This document shows, one piece after another, positions 1 to 7,495 of a stretch of 34,759 nucleotides of DNA. The stretch's first letter is position 1; every line of letters starts with the position of its first letter. The stretch lies in the NCBI GenBank assembly GCA_002382045.1, contig DFZJ01000147.1, forward strand, positions 10,030 through 44,788. The letters run 5' to 3'. Under the pieces are notes generated by a model, which was given only the letters and a program-made list of their open reading frames with translations, did no database searches and was not told the origin of the DNA. This stretch comes from Syntrophaceae bacterium UBA4059 (GTDB taxonomy: Bacteria > Desulfobacterota > Syntrophia > Syntrophales > Smithellaceae). The position numbers and the translations under genes are program-made.

Positions 1-2
1 GC

Positions 3-1019
3 TGGCAGCATTTTGCTGTCACGGACGAGGACAGCGTCATCCGGCACTGGCTCAAAGCGGGCGCGCAAGGGTACCGTCTCGATGTGGCCGACGAATTGCC
101 GGACCATGTGCTGGCGATGATCTATGCCGCAGCCAAACAGACAAAACCCGAAGCTGTGGTGATAGGCGAGGTCTGGGAAGACGCGACAACGAAATACAGT
201 TACGGTGTCAAGCGCCGTTATGCGCTGGGGGGCATCCTCGACTCCGTCATGAATTACCCGCTGCGCGCGGCTGTGATCAGCTTTTTGAAGGGCAGGTCCG
301 ATGCCTGCGACCTGAAATATTTTCTGGTGGATCAAGCGGCGAATTACCCCGGTCCTATGTACTACGCGCTGACCAATCTGCTTTCATCCCACGATGTGGA
401 GCGCGTGCGCACAGCCTTGAGCGCGCGCATCGATCCGCATGAAATGTCTCGGGAACAGCAGGCATCCTTCATCATCAGCGACAGCCAGAACAAAAAAGGC
501 GCCAGGCGTCAGCGCCTGGCCGCGGTCCTGCAATATAGCCTTCCCGGCGTGCCCTGCGTTTATTACGGGGATGAAAGGGGCATGAACGGTTTTCTCGATC
601 CCTTCAACAGAGGGCCTTTTGCGGAAGCGCCGTATGATCTGACAGAGCATTACCGGCAATTAGCGCGGTTACGCAAATCGGCGGACGCGCTCATGACGGG
701 TCATGTGGTGTTTTTTGACCCCGATGCCGATTGTCTCGGCATCCTGCGTTACGTGGTCGGAGGACGTGATGCACTGGGCCTGCCCGCCGCGGATGGCGTT
801 TATTTTGTGGCGGTCAATCGTTCGGAGACGCGCCGGCTAGTCGTGTTCGATTTTTTGAGCAAAAATTCACTTTTTGCCGAAGCCCATCAAAGAACCTTGC
901 GCTCTGTATTCAACGGTACGGTCAGTTGTCAATTGAGCCTGCAGCAATACAAACTGAGCGACGCCCTGCTGGAAATTACGCTGGAAGGTTTGAGCGCCGT
1001 GTGGCTAAAGATAAGCTGA
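3..1019 (+). CDS. GH13 alpha-glucan hydrolase, C-terminal part (5' end outside window)
   Basis: The frame is open from the first bases, so the gene begins upstream of the window; a GTG at 84 is internal. The translation carries the GH13 alpha-amylase-type active-site regions: GYRLDVADEL (region II, Asp nucleophile in RLD), VIGEVWED (region III, Glu acid/base) and NLLSSHDVERV (region IV, Asp transition-state stabiliser). A C-terminal beta domain follows, without catalytic motifs. The pattern is closest to neopullulanases/cyclomaltodextrinases that cleave alpha-1,4 (and sometimes alpha-1,6) glucan links. The family is clear; the exact substrate is not. A phosphoglucomutase remnant and glgC just downstream suggest a glycogen or alpha-glucan locus. 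No secretion signal can be judged because the N-terminus is missing. Confidence 0.88.
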   Translation, partial: WQHFAVTDEDSVIRHWLKAGAQGYRLDVADELPDHVLAMIYAAAKQTKPEAVVIGEVWEDATTKYSYGVKRRYALGGILDSVMNYPLRAAVISFLKGRSDACDLKYFLVDQAANYPGPMYYALTNLLSSHDVERVRTALSARIDPHEMSREQQASFIISDSQNKKGARRQRLAAVLQYSLPGVPCVYYGDERGMNGFLDPFNRGPFAEAPYDLTEHYRQLARLRKSADALMTGHVVFFDPDADCLGILRYVVGGRDALGLPAADGVYFVAVNRSETRRLVVFDFLSKNSLFAEAHQRTLRSVFNGTVSCQLSLQQYKLSDALLEITLEGLSAVWLKIS

Positions 1020-1077
1020 CAAAACGGAGGAGCGCGTAGAACAGCAAAACAGAGCAAAAGCATACGGGGAGATCATC

Positions 1078-1451
1078 ATGACCGATCAGGAAACCTATTT
1101 ACACTGGCGAGAATCCGTCCAGGAAGGGTATCTGTTGTCCGAGCTGGAATCCATTAAAGAGGACGACGCTCAGATTAAAGAAGGAAATCATGACCCGGCT
1201 GCGTGAAAAACCGGTTGCCGTCATCGGTGATCTGACCGTGAAATATACCGAGGACTATCTTTCGCGAATGCGCACCGATTCAGACGGCATCGCTTCGGAT
1301 ATTGAACTGTCTTCCGCCGACGCCGTCAAACTGATACTGGAAAAGTCCGCGTGGATTTGTATTCGTCCGTCCGGAACGGAACCAAAGATTAAGATATACT
1401 GCGCGGTGCGCCCATCAACGCGAGAAGAGGCGGAAATTCATTTAAGAAAGG
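1078..1451 (+). pseudogene. Phosphoglucomutase/phosphomannomutase remnant with large internal deletion
   Basis: An ATG at 1078 preceded by GGGGAG opens a frame that resembles the first ~35 residues of PgcA-type phosphoglucomutases (HWRESVQEGYLLSELESI). That frame ends at a TGA at 1204. From about 1184, in another frame, the sequence matches the C-terminal domain of the same family, including the phosphate-binding loop RPSGTEPKIKIY. The middle of the enzyme, with the catalytic Ser, metal-binding and sugar-binding loops (more than 400 residues in an intact ~580-residue protein), is absent, and the two ends are out of frame. The extreme C-terminus is also lost where the convergent glgC gene ends. 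It cannot encode an active enzyme. The deletion is read directly from the sequence; the family assignment is from memory of the family. Confidence 0.8.
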
Positions 1452-2761
1452 GGTGTGCCATCCAGCATGATACTTTGCCCCATCATCTCCGGTGTCACCA
1501 GAACGACCCCTTGAGCGCTGACATGGAAACGCGCGGCATCTTCAGCATGGTTTTCACCAATGACCGTATGGTCCGGAATTCGGGTTCCCTTGTCAATAAT
1601 AGCGCGAGCAATGCGGCAGTTTTTGCCGATGTAAACGTCGGGCAGCACAACGCTATCCTTCACCATGCTGCAGGTTTCAATACGGGTTCCATAAAAGATA
1701 ACCGAGCGTTTGACACGTGCTCCGGCAATGATGCAGCCGCCACTGACCAGTGAATTAATGGCTTCACCACGCCGGCCTTCATCGTCAAAGACAAATTTCG
1801 CCGGCGGAAGCTGTACCTGGTAAGTCCAGATTGGCCAGTTTTTGTCATAAAGATTGAGTTCCGGGTTGATGGAGCACAATTCCATGTTTGCCTTCCAGTA
1901 GGCATCAATGGTGCCCACGTCGCGCCAGTAAGCAATTTCGCCCTTATCGTCGCGATAAGGATAAGCCATTGCGACACTGTTGTGAATGACACTCGGAATG
2001 ATGCTTTTGCCGAAATCGTGGGCGGAACCTTCATCTTTGGCGTCGGCAATCAGCGTATCGTACAGGAAACTGGTCGAGAAGACATAAATGCCCATGGAGG
2101 CCAGCGCTATATCCGGCATGCCGGGCATGGGTTCCGGATCCATCGGTTTTTCGGTGAATTTGGAGATGCGCATATTTTGATCGACCGACATAACGCCGAA
2201 TTCACGCGCTTCCAGACGCGGCACCTCGATGCAGGCCACCGTCATATCCGCCTTGGAGTTGACATGCTTCATCAGCATCTTCGAGTAATCCATGGTGTAG
2301 ATGTGATCGCCCCCGAGCACCAGCACGTATTGTGGGGCGTGGCGGTGAATGATGTCGATGTTCTGGTATAGCGCATCGGCCGTCCCGCGATACCATTCTT
2401 TGCTCATGCGCTGCTGGGCCGGGATAATTTCCACAAACTCGCCGATCTCGGCGCGCATAAAATTCCAGGCGTGTTGAAGGTGGCGAATCAGAGAATGAGA
2501 CTTGTACTGCGTCAGCACGCCGATACGGCGCAAGCCGGAGTTAACACAGTTCGACAGGGTAAAATCGATCATCCGGTATTTGCCGCCGAAGGGGACCGCC
2601 GGCTTGGCGCGCCATTTGGTCAGCTCTCCCAGCCGGGAGCCCTCGCCGCCTGCCAGTATCAGCACCAGCGTCTGGCGCGTCACCTCGGTTGCAATCTTGG
2701 TTTCAACGTAATTATAATGAACCAGGAGATCAGGATGTATTTCATTGCTGCTCGTCATCAT
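1442..2761 (-). CDS. glgC: Glucose-1-phosphate adenylyltransferase (ADP-glucose pyrophosphorylase)
   Basis: Makes ADP-glucose from glucose-1-phosphate and ATP, the first committed step of bacterial glycogen synthesis. The 439-residue protein has the usual GlgC length. A ~30-residue N-terminal arm leads into the nucleotide-binding loop LILAGGEGSRLGELT, then KPAVPFGGKYRMIDFTLSNC, GTADALYQN, the metal-binding LGGDHIYTMDY and the sugar-phosphate site FTEKP. A left-handed beta-helix-like C-terminal domain follows. The start is one of two adjacent ATGs (2761 or 2758) behind GGTGGTGAAGA. The gene is intact although its neighbour phosphoglucomutase, which would supply glucose-1-phosphate, is destroyed. 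Its last codons run up to the pgm remnant. Glycogen synthase is not in the window. Confidence 0.95.
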   Translation of the reverse strand: MMTSSNEIHPDLLVHYNYVETKIATEVTRQTLVLILAGGEGSRLGELTKWRAKPAVPFGGKYRMIDFTLSNCVNSGLRRIGVLTQYKSHSLIRHLQHAWNFMRAEIGEFVEIIPAQQRMSKEWYRGTADALYQNIDIIHRHAPQYVLVLGGDHIYTMDYSKMLMKHVNSKADMTVACIEVPRLEAREFGVMSVDQNMRISKFTEKPMDPEPMPGMPDIALASMGIYVFSTSFLYDTLIADAKDEGSAHDFGKSIIPSVIHNSVAMAYPYRDDKGEIAYWRDVGTIDAYWKANMELCSINPELNLYDKNWPIWTYQVQLPPAKFVFDDEGRRGEAINSLVSGGCIIAGARVKRSVIFYGTRIETCSMVKDSVVLPDVYIGKNCRIARAIIDKGTRIPDHTVIGENHAEDAARFHVSAQGVVLVTPEMMGQSIMLDGTPLS

Positions 2762-2829
2762 TCTTCACCACCGGGCTGGATTTTTTAAGAATATGATTTT
2801 ACTTAAATTCAGCAAAAATGAGCAAAAAT

Positions 2830-3048
2830 CTATAATTGATACTTTTCCTTGATTTCTTTTTCAGCCTGGAACCAGTCGGCCATATCATCGCCGGAAATGC
2901 CTGATTTTATCCTTTCCTGATAGAGTTCGTATGCCCTTTTTTCAACTTCTTCCAGAAAATTTTTCAGGTCAGGCTTTTTTGTTTTTTTCGCAACCGGTGC
3001 AACTTTTTTTGCCGTGCTCTTTCGTATGGTTTCCTTTTTTACGGACAT
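2830..3048 (-). CDS. Small lysine-rich protein, DUF2934-like
   Basis: A protein of about 72 residues. The N-terminal third is a basic, Lys/Ala/Thr/Pro-rich tail (KKTKKPDLK and similar). The C-terminal half (RAYELYQERIKSG...ADWFQAEKEIKEKY) has the Tyr-Glu-Leu...Trp-x-Gln-Ala-Glu pattern I associate with DUF2934 small proteins. That family has no established function. I chose the second ATG (3048) over the one at 3057 because AGGGAG at 3058-3063 lies only one base or so from the first ATG but nine bases from the second. The tail could bind nucleic acid, but that is speculation. It stands alone between glgC and a dead aat gene. Confidence 0.65.
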   Translation of the reverse strand: MSVKKETIRKSTAKKVAPVAKKTKKPDLKNFLEEVEKRAYELYQERIKSGISGDDMADWFQAEKEIKEKYQL

Positions 3049-3188
3049 AATAATCATCTCCCTGGTTATTTAATATAAGCAAACACAGTTTAACGATAAC
3101 ATTTTTATAAGCAAGCCGTCAATGCGTTTTGCTTCTTGTTCATTTCGTCCCGTCATGTTGTAGATTTATCTATAATCTTTTCCTCGTT

Positions 3189-3480
3189 TCCCGGAGGCTC
3201 TGGTGGTCGCCTGACCCGCGACTCATTTTATTTCCTGTGGCGCTGAAGGTGTCACGCAGCCTGCGACAGACCATTAAGAAAGGCATTTACCGCGTTACAA
3301 CCAATGCTGCCCTTGAAGATGTTATCAAAAGTTGTGCCACGATCACCAGAAAGGGAGAAAGGCGCCTGGATAACCGATGATATGATCAAAGCATATGTCA
3401 GACTGCATGAGGCCGGTTATGCCCACGCTGTCGAGGCATGGGATGGCGATGATCTTGCCGGTGGTTCTAAACCAGGATGA
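3189..3480 (+). pseudogene. aat: Leucyl/phenylalanyl-tRNA-protein transferase remnant
   Basis: The family transfers Leu or Phe from tRNA to N-terminal Arg/Lys of proteins, marking them for ClpS/ClpAP degradation. Two pieces survive in different frames. The first, from about 3198, reads LWWSPDPRLILFP and VSRSLRQTIKKG, then VIKSCA. The second, from 3355, reads GAWITDDMIKAYVRLHEAGY, AHAVEAWDGDDLAGG and then a TGA at 3478. The frame changes near 3350 inside the Arg-rich connector. The N-terminal portion and everything after the GG (the GNAT-fold core normally continuing as LYGV...GESMF) are missing. A third frame then runs to a TAA at about 3530 and may be the tail of another lost gene. Homology is recognised by motif order; loss of function is certain from the frameshift and truncation. 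Confidence 0.8.
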
Positions 3481-3567
3481 TGAATTGGGCATTTTTAAGC
3501 GGATGGAAGAAGGCGCTGCCCCAAAATAAGATCGGTCGTCAACAGGGGAATGCAAGGCTTGGAACGA

Positions 3568-3894
3568 TCATTCGTTACTGCTTTTATGAATCAGGCGCGT
3601 TTTTTCAGTACCCCTGCCCGGAAGATAGCAATATTCCTGCTCCAGGTCAGATGCGATTCTTTCCCGCCAGTTGATCCGGATCAGGCAGGGCAGGGCTGTT
3701 AATGAATTAAAGTCTTCAGGTAAGTCTTCGGCGTCGATATCGCACTGGTTCTTGTAATAGACAACCGTATAGTTGCCGACAACGACCGATTCATGCTGGA
3801 AATAGTAACAAACAGGTATCCCTGCCAAAATGCACAAAGCTCCCGCAGCGACGATCCAGACATTTTTAGCATTATTTTGTTTCTTCATTCCCAT
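3568..3894 (-). CDS. Hypothetical single-pass membrane protein
   Basis: A frame of 108 residues with a short basic N-terminus (MGMKKQNNAK), one hydrophobic segment at about residues 12-31 (VWIVAAGALCILAGIPVCYY) and a polar C-terminal part with three or four cysteines. The topology suggests a membrane-anchored protein with a small exported domain. I do not recognise a family. Neither candidate ATG (3894 or 3888) has a strong Shine-Dalgarno sequence. It lies between a dead aat gene and the fused acetate kinase gene, so it might itself be a decaying or spurious frame. The presence of a plausible membrane segment is the main support. Confidence 0.4.
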   Translation of the reverse strand: MGMKKQNNAKNVWIVAAGALCILAGIPVCYYFQHESVVVGNYTVVYYKNQCDIDAEDLPEDFNSLTALPCLIRINWRERIASDLEQEYCYLPGRGTEKTRLIHKSSNE

Positions 3895-3944
3895 GATTTG
3901 GAAATATATGAAATAAAATAATGTATTGCAAGAGTTACTTTCCC

Positions 3945-6272
3945 TTACGTATATTGACGGTGCTGAATGGCTTCTATATAGCCGACGCTTCGGGTGGTAA
4001 TCTGGGCGGCATTGGCTTCATCCGTATCCAGATGCATATCCAGTCGATATTTAGGATTGACGCGAACGAGGACGTCGCCAAAAATCAGTTCTCTCACGCC
4101 CTTTACTTTAACCATGACCACGTCTTGATCCCGCAATCCGAGGTTCAAAGCTTCTTCGGGAGAGATATGGATGTGGCGCTTCGCGCAGATCACCCCTTTG
4201 TCCAGTTTGACCGTGCCCGCATCTCCTTCCAGGGTTATTCCCGGCGTTCCCTCCAGATCACCGGAGTCCCTGATGGGTGGATTGATGCCCAGTTTGAACT
4301 GGTCCGTGCGCGATATTTCCACCTGCGACTCTTTGCGCGCCGGGCCAAGAATCCGGACACGTTCAATTCTGCCTTTCGGACCGACAAGATTAACTGTTTC
4401 GATGGCGGCAAACTGGTCCGGCTGGCTCAGTTCGGAACGGGGTGTCATGGTCTTTCCTGCGCCGAAAAGCATCTCAAAGTGCTCCTGGGTCAGATGAACA
4501 TGACGCGCCGATGTGGATATGGCAATCGGCCGCGAACGGAGTTTTTTGATATCGTCCTGGGAACGTGTGCGGCCCAGCGCATGGACCGTTTCGCGGGCAA
4601 TCATTTTTTCTTCATCCGCCGGAACAACAAGAATTCTTATTTTGGAGGCTGGTTCGGAAATATCGGTAATCCGGCCGCGCTGTGCTTTCATTTTGGTGTT
4701 AATGTCATCGAACACCATAATGCCGAACGCTTGCATGCCATGACAGATGCGGGCGCGTATGTCGATGGAATTTTCGCCAATGCCGCCGGTGAAGATCAGG
4801 GCATCGAGTCCACCCATGGCCGCCAGGTAGGCGCCGATATATTTTCTGATCCGGTAGCAGAAAGCACTGATGGCCTTTTCACATCGAATATCTCCCGCTT
4901 CCGCCTCCTGCAAAAGAATGCGCATATCATTGCTCTTGCCGGAAATTCCCAACAGACCGCTTTTCTTGTTGAGCATCTGATCAATCTGGTCGGGGGTCAT
5001 GCCCCGATGTCGCAACAAATGCAGAATCACTCCGGGATCAATATCTCCGGCGCGCGTTCCCATGATCAATCCTTCCAGCGGTGTCATGCCCATACTGGTA
5101 TCCACGCTGCGGCCATGATCAATTGCGCAAACCGAAGCGCCGCTTCCCAGATGACAGGAAATAATTTTTAATTCACCCAGCGGGCGTTTCAGAAACGTCG
5201 CCGCACTGAGAGCGACAAACTTGTGGTTGGTGCCGTGAAAGCCATAGCGGCGAATGTGTTCTTCGTCGCAGAGGGTGTAAGGCAGCGCATAAGTGTAGGC
5301 GTCTTCCGGCATGCCCACATGGAAAGAGGTGTCAAAAACAGCAACCTGCGGAACATCGGGAATAAGTTTTTGCATCAATTCGATGCCTTCCAGATTGTGA
5401 GGATTATGCAGCGGCGCCAAGGGGATCAAATCTTTAATGGCCGCGGACACGTCAGCATTAACCATAGTGGAATTGGGAAACTGGGCGCCACCATGGACGA
5501 CACGATGACCGACCGCTTTGATTTCGCTCAAATCGCTCAGGCCCGTATAAGCCCTGTCGGTGATTGTGGAAACCATCAGCGTAAAGGCATTTTCAACAGC
5601 CGCAACATCCCGAACGGGGAACTCTTTTTTAGCATCAGGTGTCCTGATGATATGGGAGGCATCGCCGGAACCGATTTTCTCGATGAGCCCTTCAATCACC
5701 GGGGATGTTTTTGTCGTATCAAACAAAGTATACTTCAGGGATGAACTGCCGCAGTTCACGGTCAGGATATTCATGGGCTCATAGACGGAAGAAAAATTCA
5801 GATCGTAAGGATCTTCATTTTCCTTAAGAACATTTTTCAAACGTTTCCGGGCGTCCTCCTGTTCATTGCGCAAGAGCCGCTTCGTCAGGAGGCGGGTGAA
5901 TTTGACAAGAGTCTGGGGATTTCTGGCAATCATTCCGGAAAATATTTCACGCGGAATCCGAATAATTCTGGCGGCTCGCGCTGCAACAACATCCAGAACC
6001 GCAGGCTCTCCGGTTAACAGGGCCATTTCACCGAAGACTTGTTCCCGCTCCAGCGTGGCGACGGTCCGCTGACTGCCGTCTTCCTCTGTCAACAAGACTT
6101 CGACTTCGCCGTCATAGACCACCCACAGAAAACGGCCGGGTTCCCCCCGTTTGATAATCAGGCCGCCATCCGGAAAATCGATGACCTGTGCGTTTTTGGC
6201 AACAAGATTAATGTCCGCATCCGGCAAATCAGCAAGAATCTCAATTTCTTTCAAAAACAAAGGAAGTTCCAT
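3945..6272 (-). CDS. Three-domain fusion: cNMP-binding-like domain + acetate kinase + PduL phosphotransacylase
   Basis: One uninterrupted frame of 775 residues. Residues ~8-135 form a CRP-type cyclic-nucleotide-binding fold (FGEMALLTGEP cassette at 80-90). Residues 167-~567 are a full acetate kinase. Counted from Met167, its key residues fall at the standard family positions: N7 (VNCGSSSLK), R91 (GHRVVHGG), D148 (FDTSFH), H180 (GFHGTNHK), R241 (GTRAGDIDP). Residues ~577-775 are a PduL-type phosphate acyltransferase with both His-x-His metal-ligand pairs (SARHVHL, CAKRHIHIS) and DMHLDTDEANA. Together these would convert acetyl-CoA to acetyl-phosphate to acetate, making ATP, or run in reverse. 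The start at 6272 is set by AAGGAG eight bases upstream; a longer frame to 6311 lacks such a site. No ribosome site precedes Met167, which argues for one polypeptide. The cassette Arg normally contacting the cyclic phosphate is replaced by Ala91, so the ligand is uncertain. The C-terminus ends at a normal PduL end. Confidence 0.93.
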   Translation of the reverse strand: MELPLFLKEIEILADLPDADINLVAKNAQVIDFPDGGLIIKRGEPGRFLWVVYDGEVEVLLTEEDGSQRTVATLEREQVFGEMALLTGEPAVLDVVAARAARIIRIPREIFSGMIARNPQTLVKFTRLLTKRLLRNEQEDARKRLKNVLKENEDPYDLNFSSVYEPMNILTVNCGSSSLKYTLFDTTKTSPVIEGLIEKIGSGDASHIIRTPDAKKEFPVRDVAAVENAFTLMVSTITDRAYTGLSDLSEIKAVGHRVVHGGAQFPNSTMVNADVSAAIKDLIPLAPLHNPHNLEGIELMQKLIPDVPQVAVFDTSFHVGMPEDAYTYALPYTLCDEEHIRRYGFHGTNHKFVALSAATFLKRPLGELKIISCHLGSGASVCAIDHGRSVDTSMGMTPLEGLIMGTRAGDIDPGVILHLLRHRGMTPDQIDQMLNKKSGLLGISGKSNDMRILLQEAEAGDIRCEKAISAFCYRIRKYIGAYLAAMGGLDALIFTGGIGENSIDIRARICHGMQAFGIMVFDDINTKMKAQRGRITDISEPASKIRILVVPADEEKMIARETVHALGRTRSQDDIKKLRSRPIAISTSARHVHLTQEHFEMLFGAGKTMTPRSELSQPDQFAAIETVNLVGPKGRIERVRILGPARKESQVEISRTDQFKLGINPPIRDSGDLEGTPGITLEGDAGTVKLDKGVICAKRHIHISPEEALNLGLRDQDVVMVKVKGVRELIFGDVLVRVNPKYRLDMHLDTDEANAAQITTRSVGYIEAIQHRQYT

Positions 6273-6387
6273 TTTTACTAACTCCTTCAACCGCCTTGCC
6301 TGCAATTTCAATAAGCTTCGGTGTGTTAAAACCGTTGCCGCCGATGAATTTAACCCTATCCGGCGTGAATCTTATGAAGGACTTCAT
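6241..6387 (-). pseudogene. Short frame resembling a fragment of a branched-chain amino acid ABC substrate-binding protein
   Basis: An ATG at 6387 with GGAG six bases upstream opens a 48-codon frame that ends inside the first codons of the fused acetate kinase gene. Its middle, FIGGNGFNTPKLIEIAGKA followed by VEGV, resembles the segment GG-x-G-x-x-SPKLIEIAGKAAEGV of Peripla_BP_6 (LivK-type) binding proteins. Only about 30 residues match and the rest of such a ~380-residue protein is absent. I therefore read it as a gene remnant whose end now supplies the ribosome site (GAAGGAG) of the downstream gene. The alternative is a genuine leader peptide translationally coupled to that gene. The similarity is from memory and short, so confidence is low. 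Confidence 0.35.
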
Positions 6388-6531
6388 TTTTTGCTCCTGA
6401 CCTTGATCATAAGATGGTATAGTTGCCGCTAATAGCATAATCAGGGATGTTCTGCATTACTTTTTGTGTTTAACGCTGATGGCGGATGCGGTTCACTTTT
6501 AATTCTTAATGGGCGCACTGCCAAAATATCC

Positions 6532-6560
6532 TTGACAGACATGATCGCGTTCCCTATAGT
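6532..6560 (+). promoter_or_regulatory. Near-consensus sigma70 promoter before the dead chemosensory operon
   Basis: TTGACA (6532-6537), a 17-base spacer and TATAGT (6555-6560) match the sigma70 consensus at 11 of 12 positions. The mcp-like start codon lies 26 bases downstream of the -10 box, with an AAGGA ribosome site at 6573-6577. Confidence 0.65.
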
Positions 6561-6585
6561 TTGCCAACAAAAAGGACATGTTGCC

Positions 6586-7485
6586 ATGATAAAACCGACA
6601 CTCACACTCAAAAGAAAGATCATCGGCCTTGCCATACTGGCTGCGGTATTACCCGTTGTTGTGATGATGATTCTCATGGGATCGTTTCAATCCTCCGTCT
6701 CCAAACTGGCCTCGAAAGAGTTGAGCGATGTCGCCATGACGAATATGGCCCAGATTGCCAAGGACGTCTATGGACTTTGCGAAACCTCCAATGATCTTAT
6801 TCAGAAAAAAATTAACAACGGTTTGAATGTGGCCAGGAACATCCTGAAGCAGCACAAAGGCATTGAAACAGGAAAAGAAGCGGTTGTCTGGGATGCCGTC
6901 AATCAATTGACCAAACAAACGCAAAAAGTCGAGCTGCCCAAACTGATGGCGGGGGGGGGCTGGCTGGGTCAGAACCGCAATCCCGCAGTGCCGACACCCA
7001 TTGTCGATGAAGTGAAACAACTGGTCGGCATCACCTGCACCATCTTTCAGCGGATGAACGAAGAAACTGGAGGCCGTCGGACATGTCAATGAAATGATTA
7101 AATCCCTGTTCCTGAAAGTGGTTCTGGCGGGGGGCTGATCATCCTTCTGTCGGTGTTCCTGGCCGTGTTTCTGGCGCGCCGCCTGACCGATCAAACGGCC
7201 ATCGCTACGCAGGATATTCAACAGGTTGTGGCTGAGATGCAGGCTTCCGTTTCAACCGGGGTGATGGAGATGGACAAGTTTACCGACGAGGTCCGGCGCG
7301 GTGTGGAAACCGTGTCTACCCGGAGCGGCCGGCTTGCCCGGATTATCGATCAGGTGCGCATTCACGGCCCACAGTTTACTGCCGTGAAGGACGGGATGTA
7401 CGGCCAGTCCCAGGGTGCACAGCAGCTCAGCGAGGCCATAGGCGGGCTTCAGTCAGAGGTCTCCCGGTTCAAAATCAGCTCCTGA
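6586..7485 (+). pseudogene. Methyl-accepting chemotaxis protein remnant
   Basis: The start is ATG 6586 with AAGGA upstream. A first hydrophobic segment (IIGLAILAAVLPVVVMMIL) leads into a Cache-type periplasmic sensor domain (KKINNGLNVARNIL, QTQKVELPKLM, WLGQNRN, IVDEVKQLVG). The reading frame then breaks at about 7050-7090 (EETGGRRTCQ, stop). In other frames follow a second membrane segment (LFLKVVLAGG / LIILLSVFLAVFLARR, with a one-base loss near 7132) and, joined directly to it, the descending arm of the cytoplasmic signalling coiled coil (ATQDIQQVVAEMQASVSTGV, EVRRGVETVS, LQSEVSRFKIS). Part of the sensor, the HAMP domain and the hairpin tip that binds CheA/CheW are missing. Multiple frameshifts and deletions make it non-functional. 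Identity rests on domain order and typical Wsp-type MCP wording. Confidence 0.85.
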
Positions 7486-7495
7486 TCGGAAAACC

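Noticed and set aside
3921..5171. Plus-strand open frame of 416 codons opposite the fusion gene
   Set aside because: It lies entirely antisense to the acetate kinase/PduL coding region, has no family motifs and no ribosome site; the minus strand shows complete catalytic motifs.
5774..5790. Independent start of a separate acetate kinase at the internal Met
   Set aside because: No Shine-Dalgarno-like sequence precedes this ATG and the frame is continuous with the N-terminal domain. A minor internal start is not excluded but not supported.
6272..6311. Longer N-terminus for the fusion gene (start at 6311)
   Set aside because: The AAGGAG site eight bases before ATG 6272 lies inside this extension, and no site precedes 6311.
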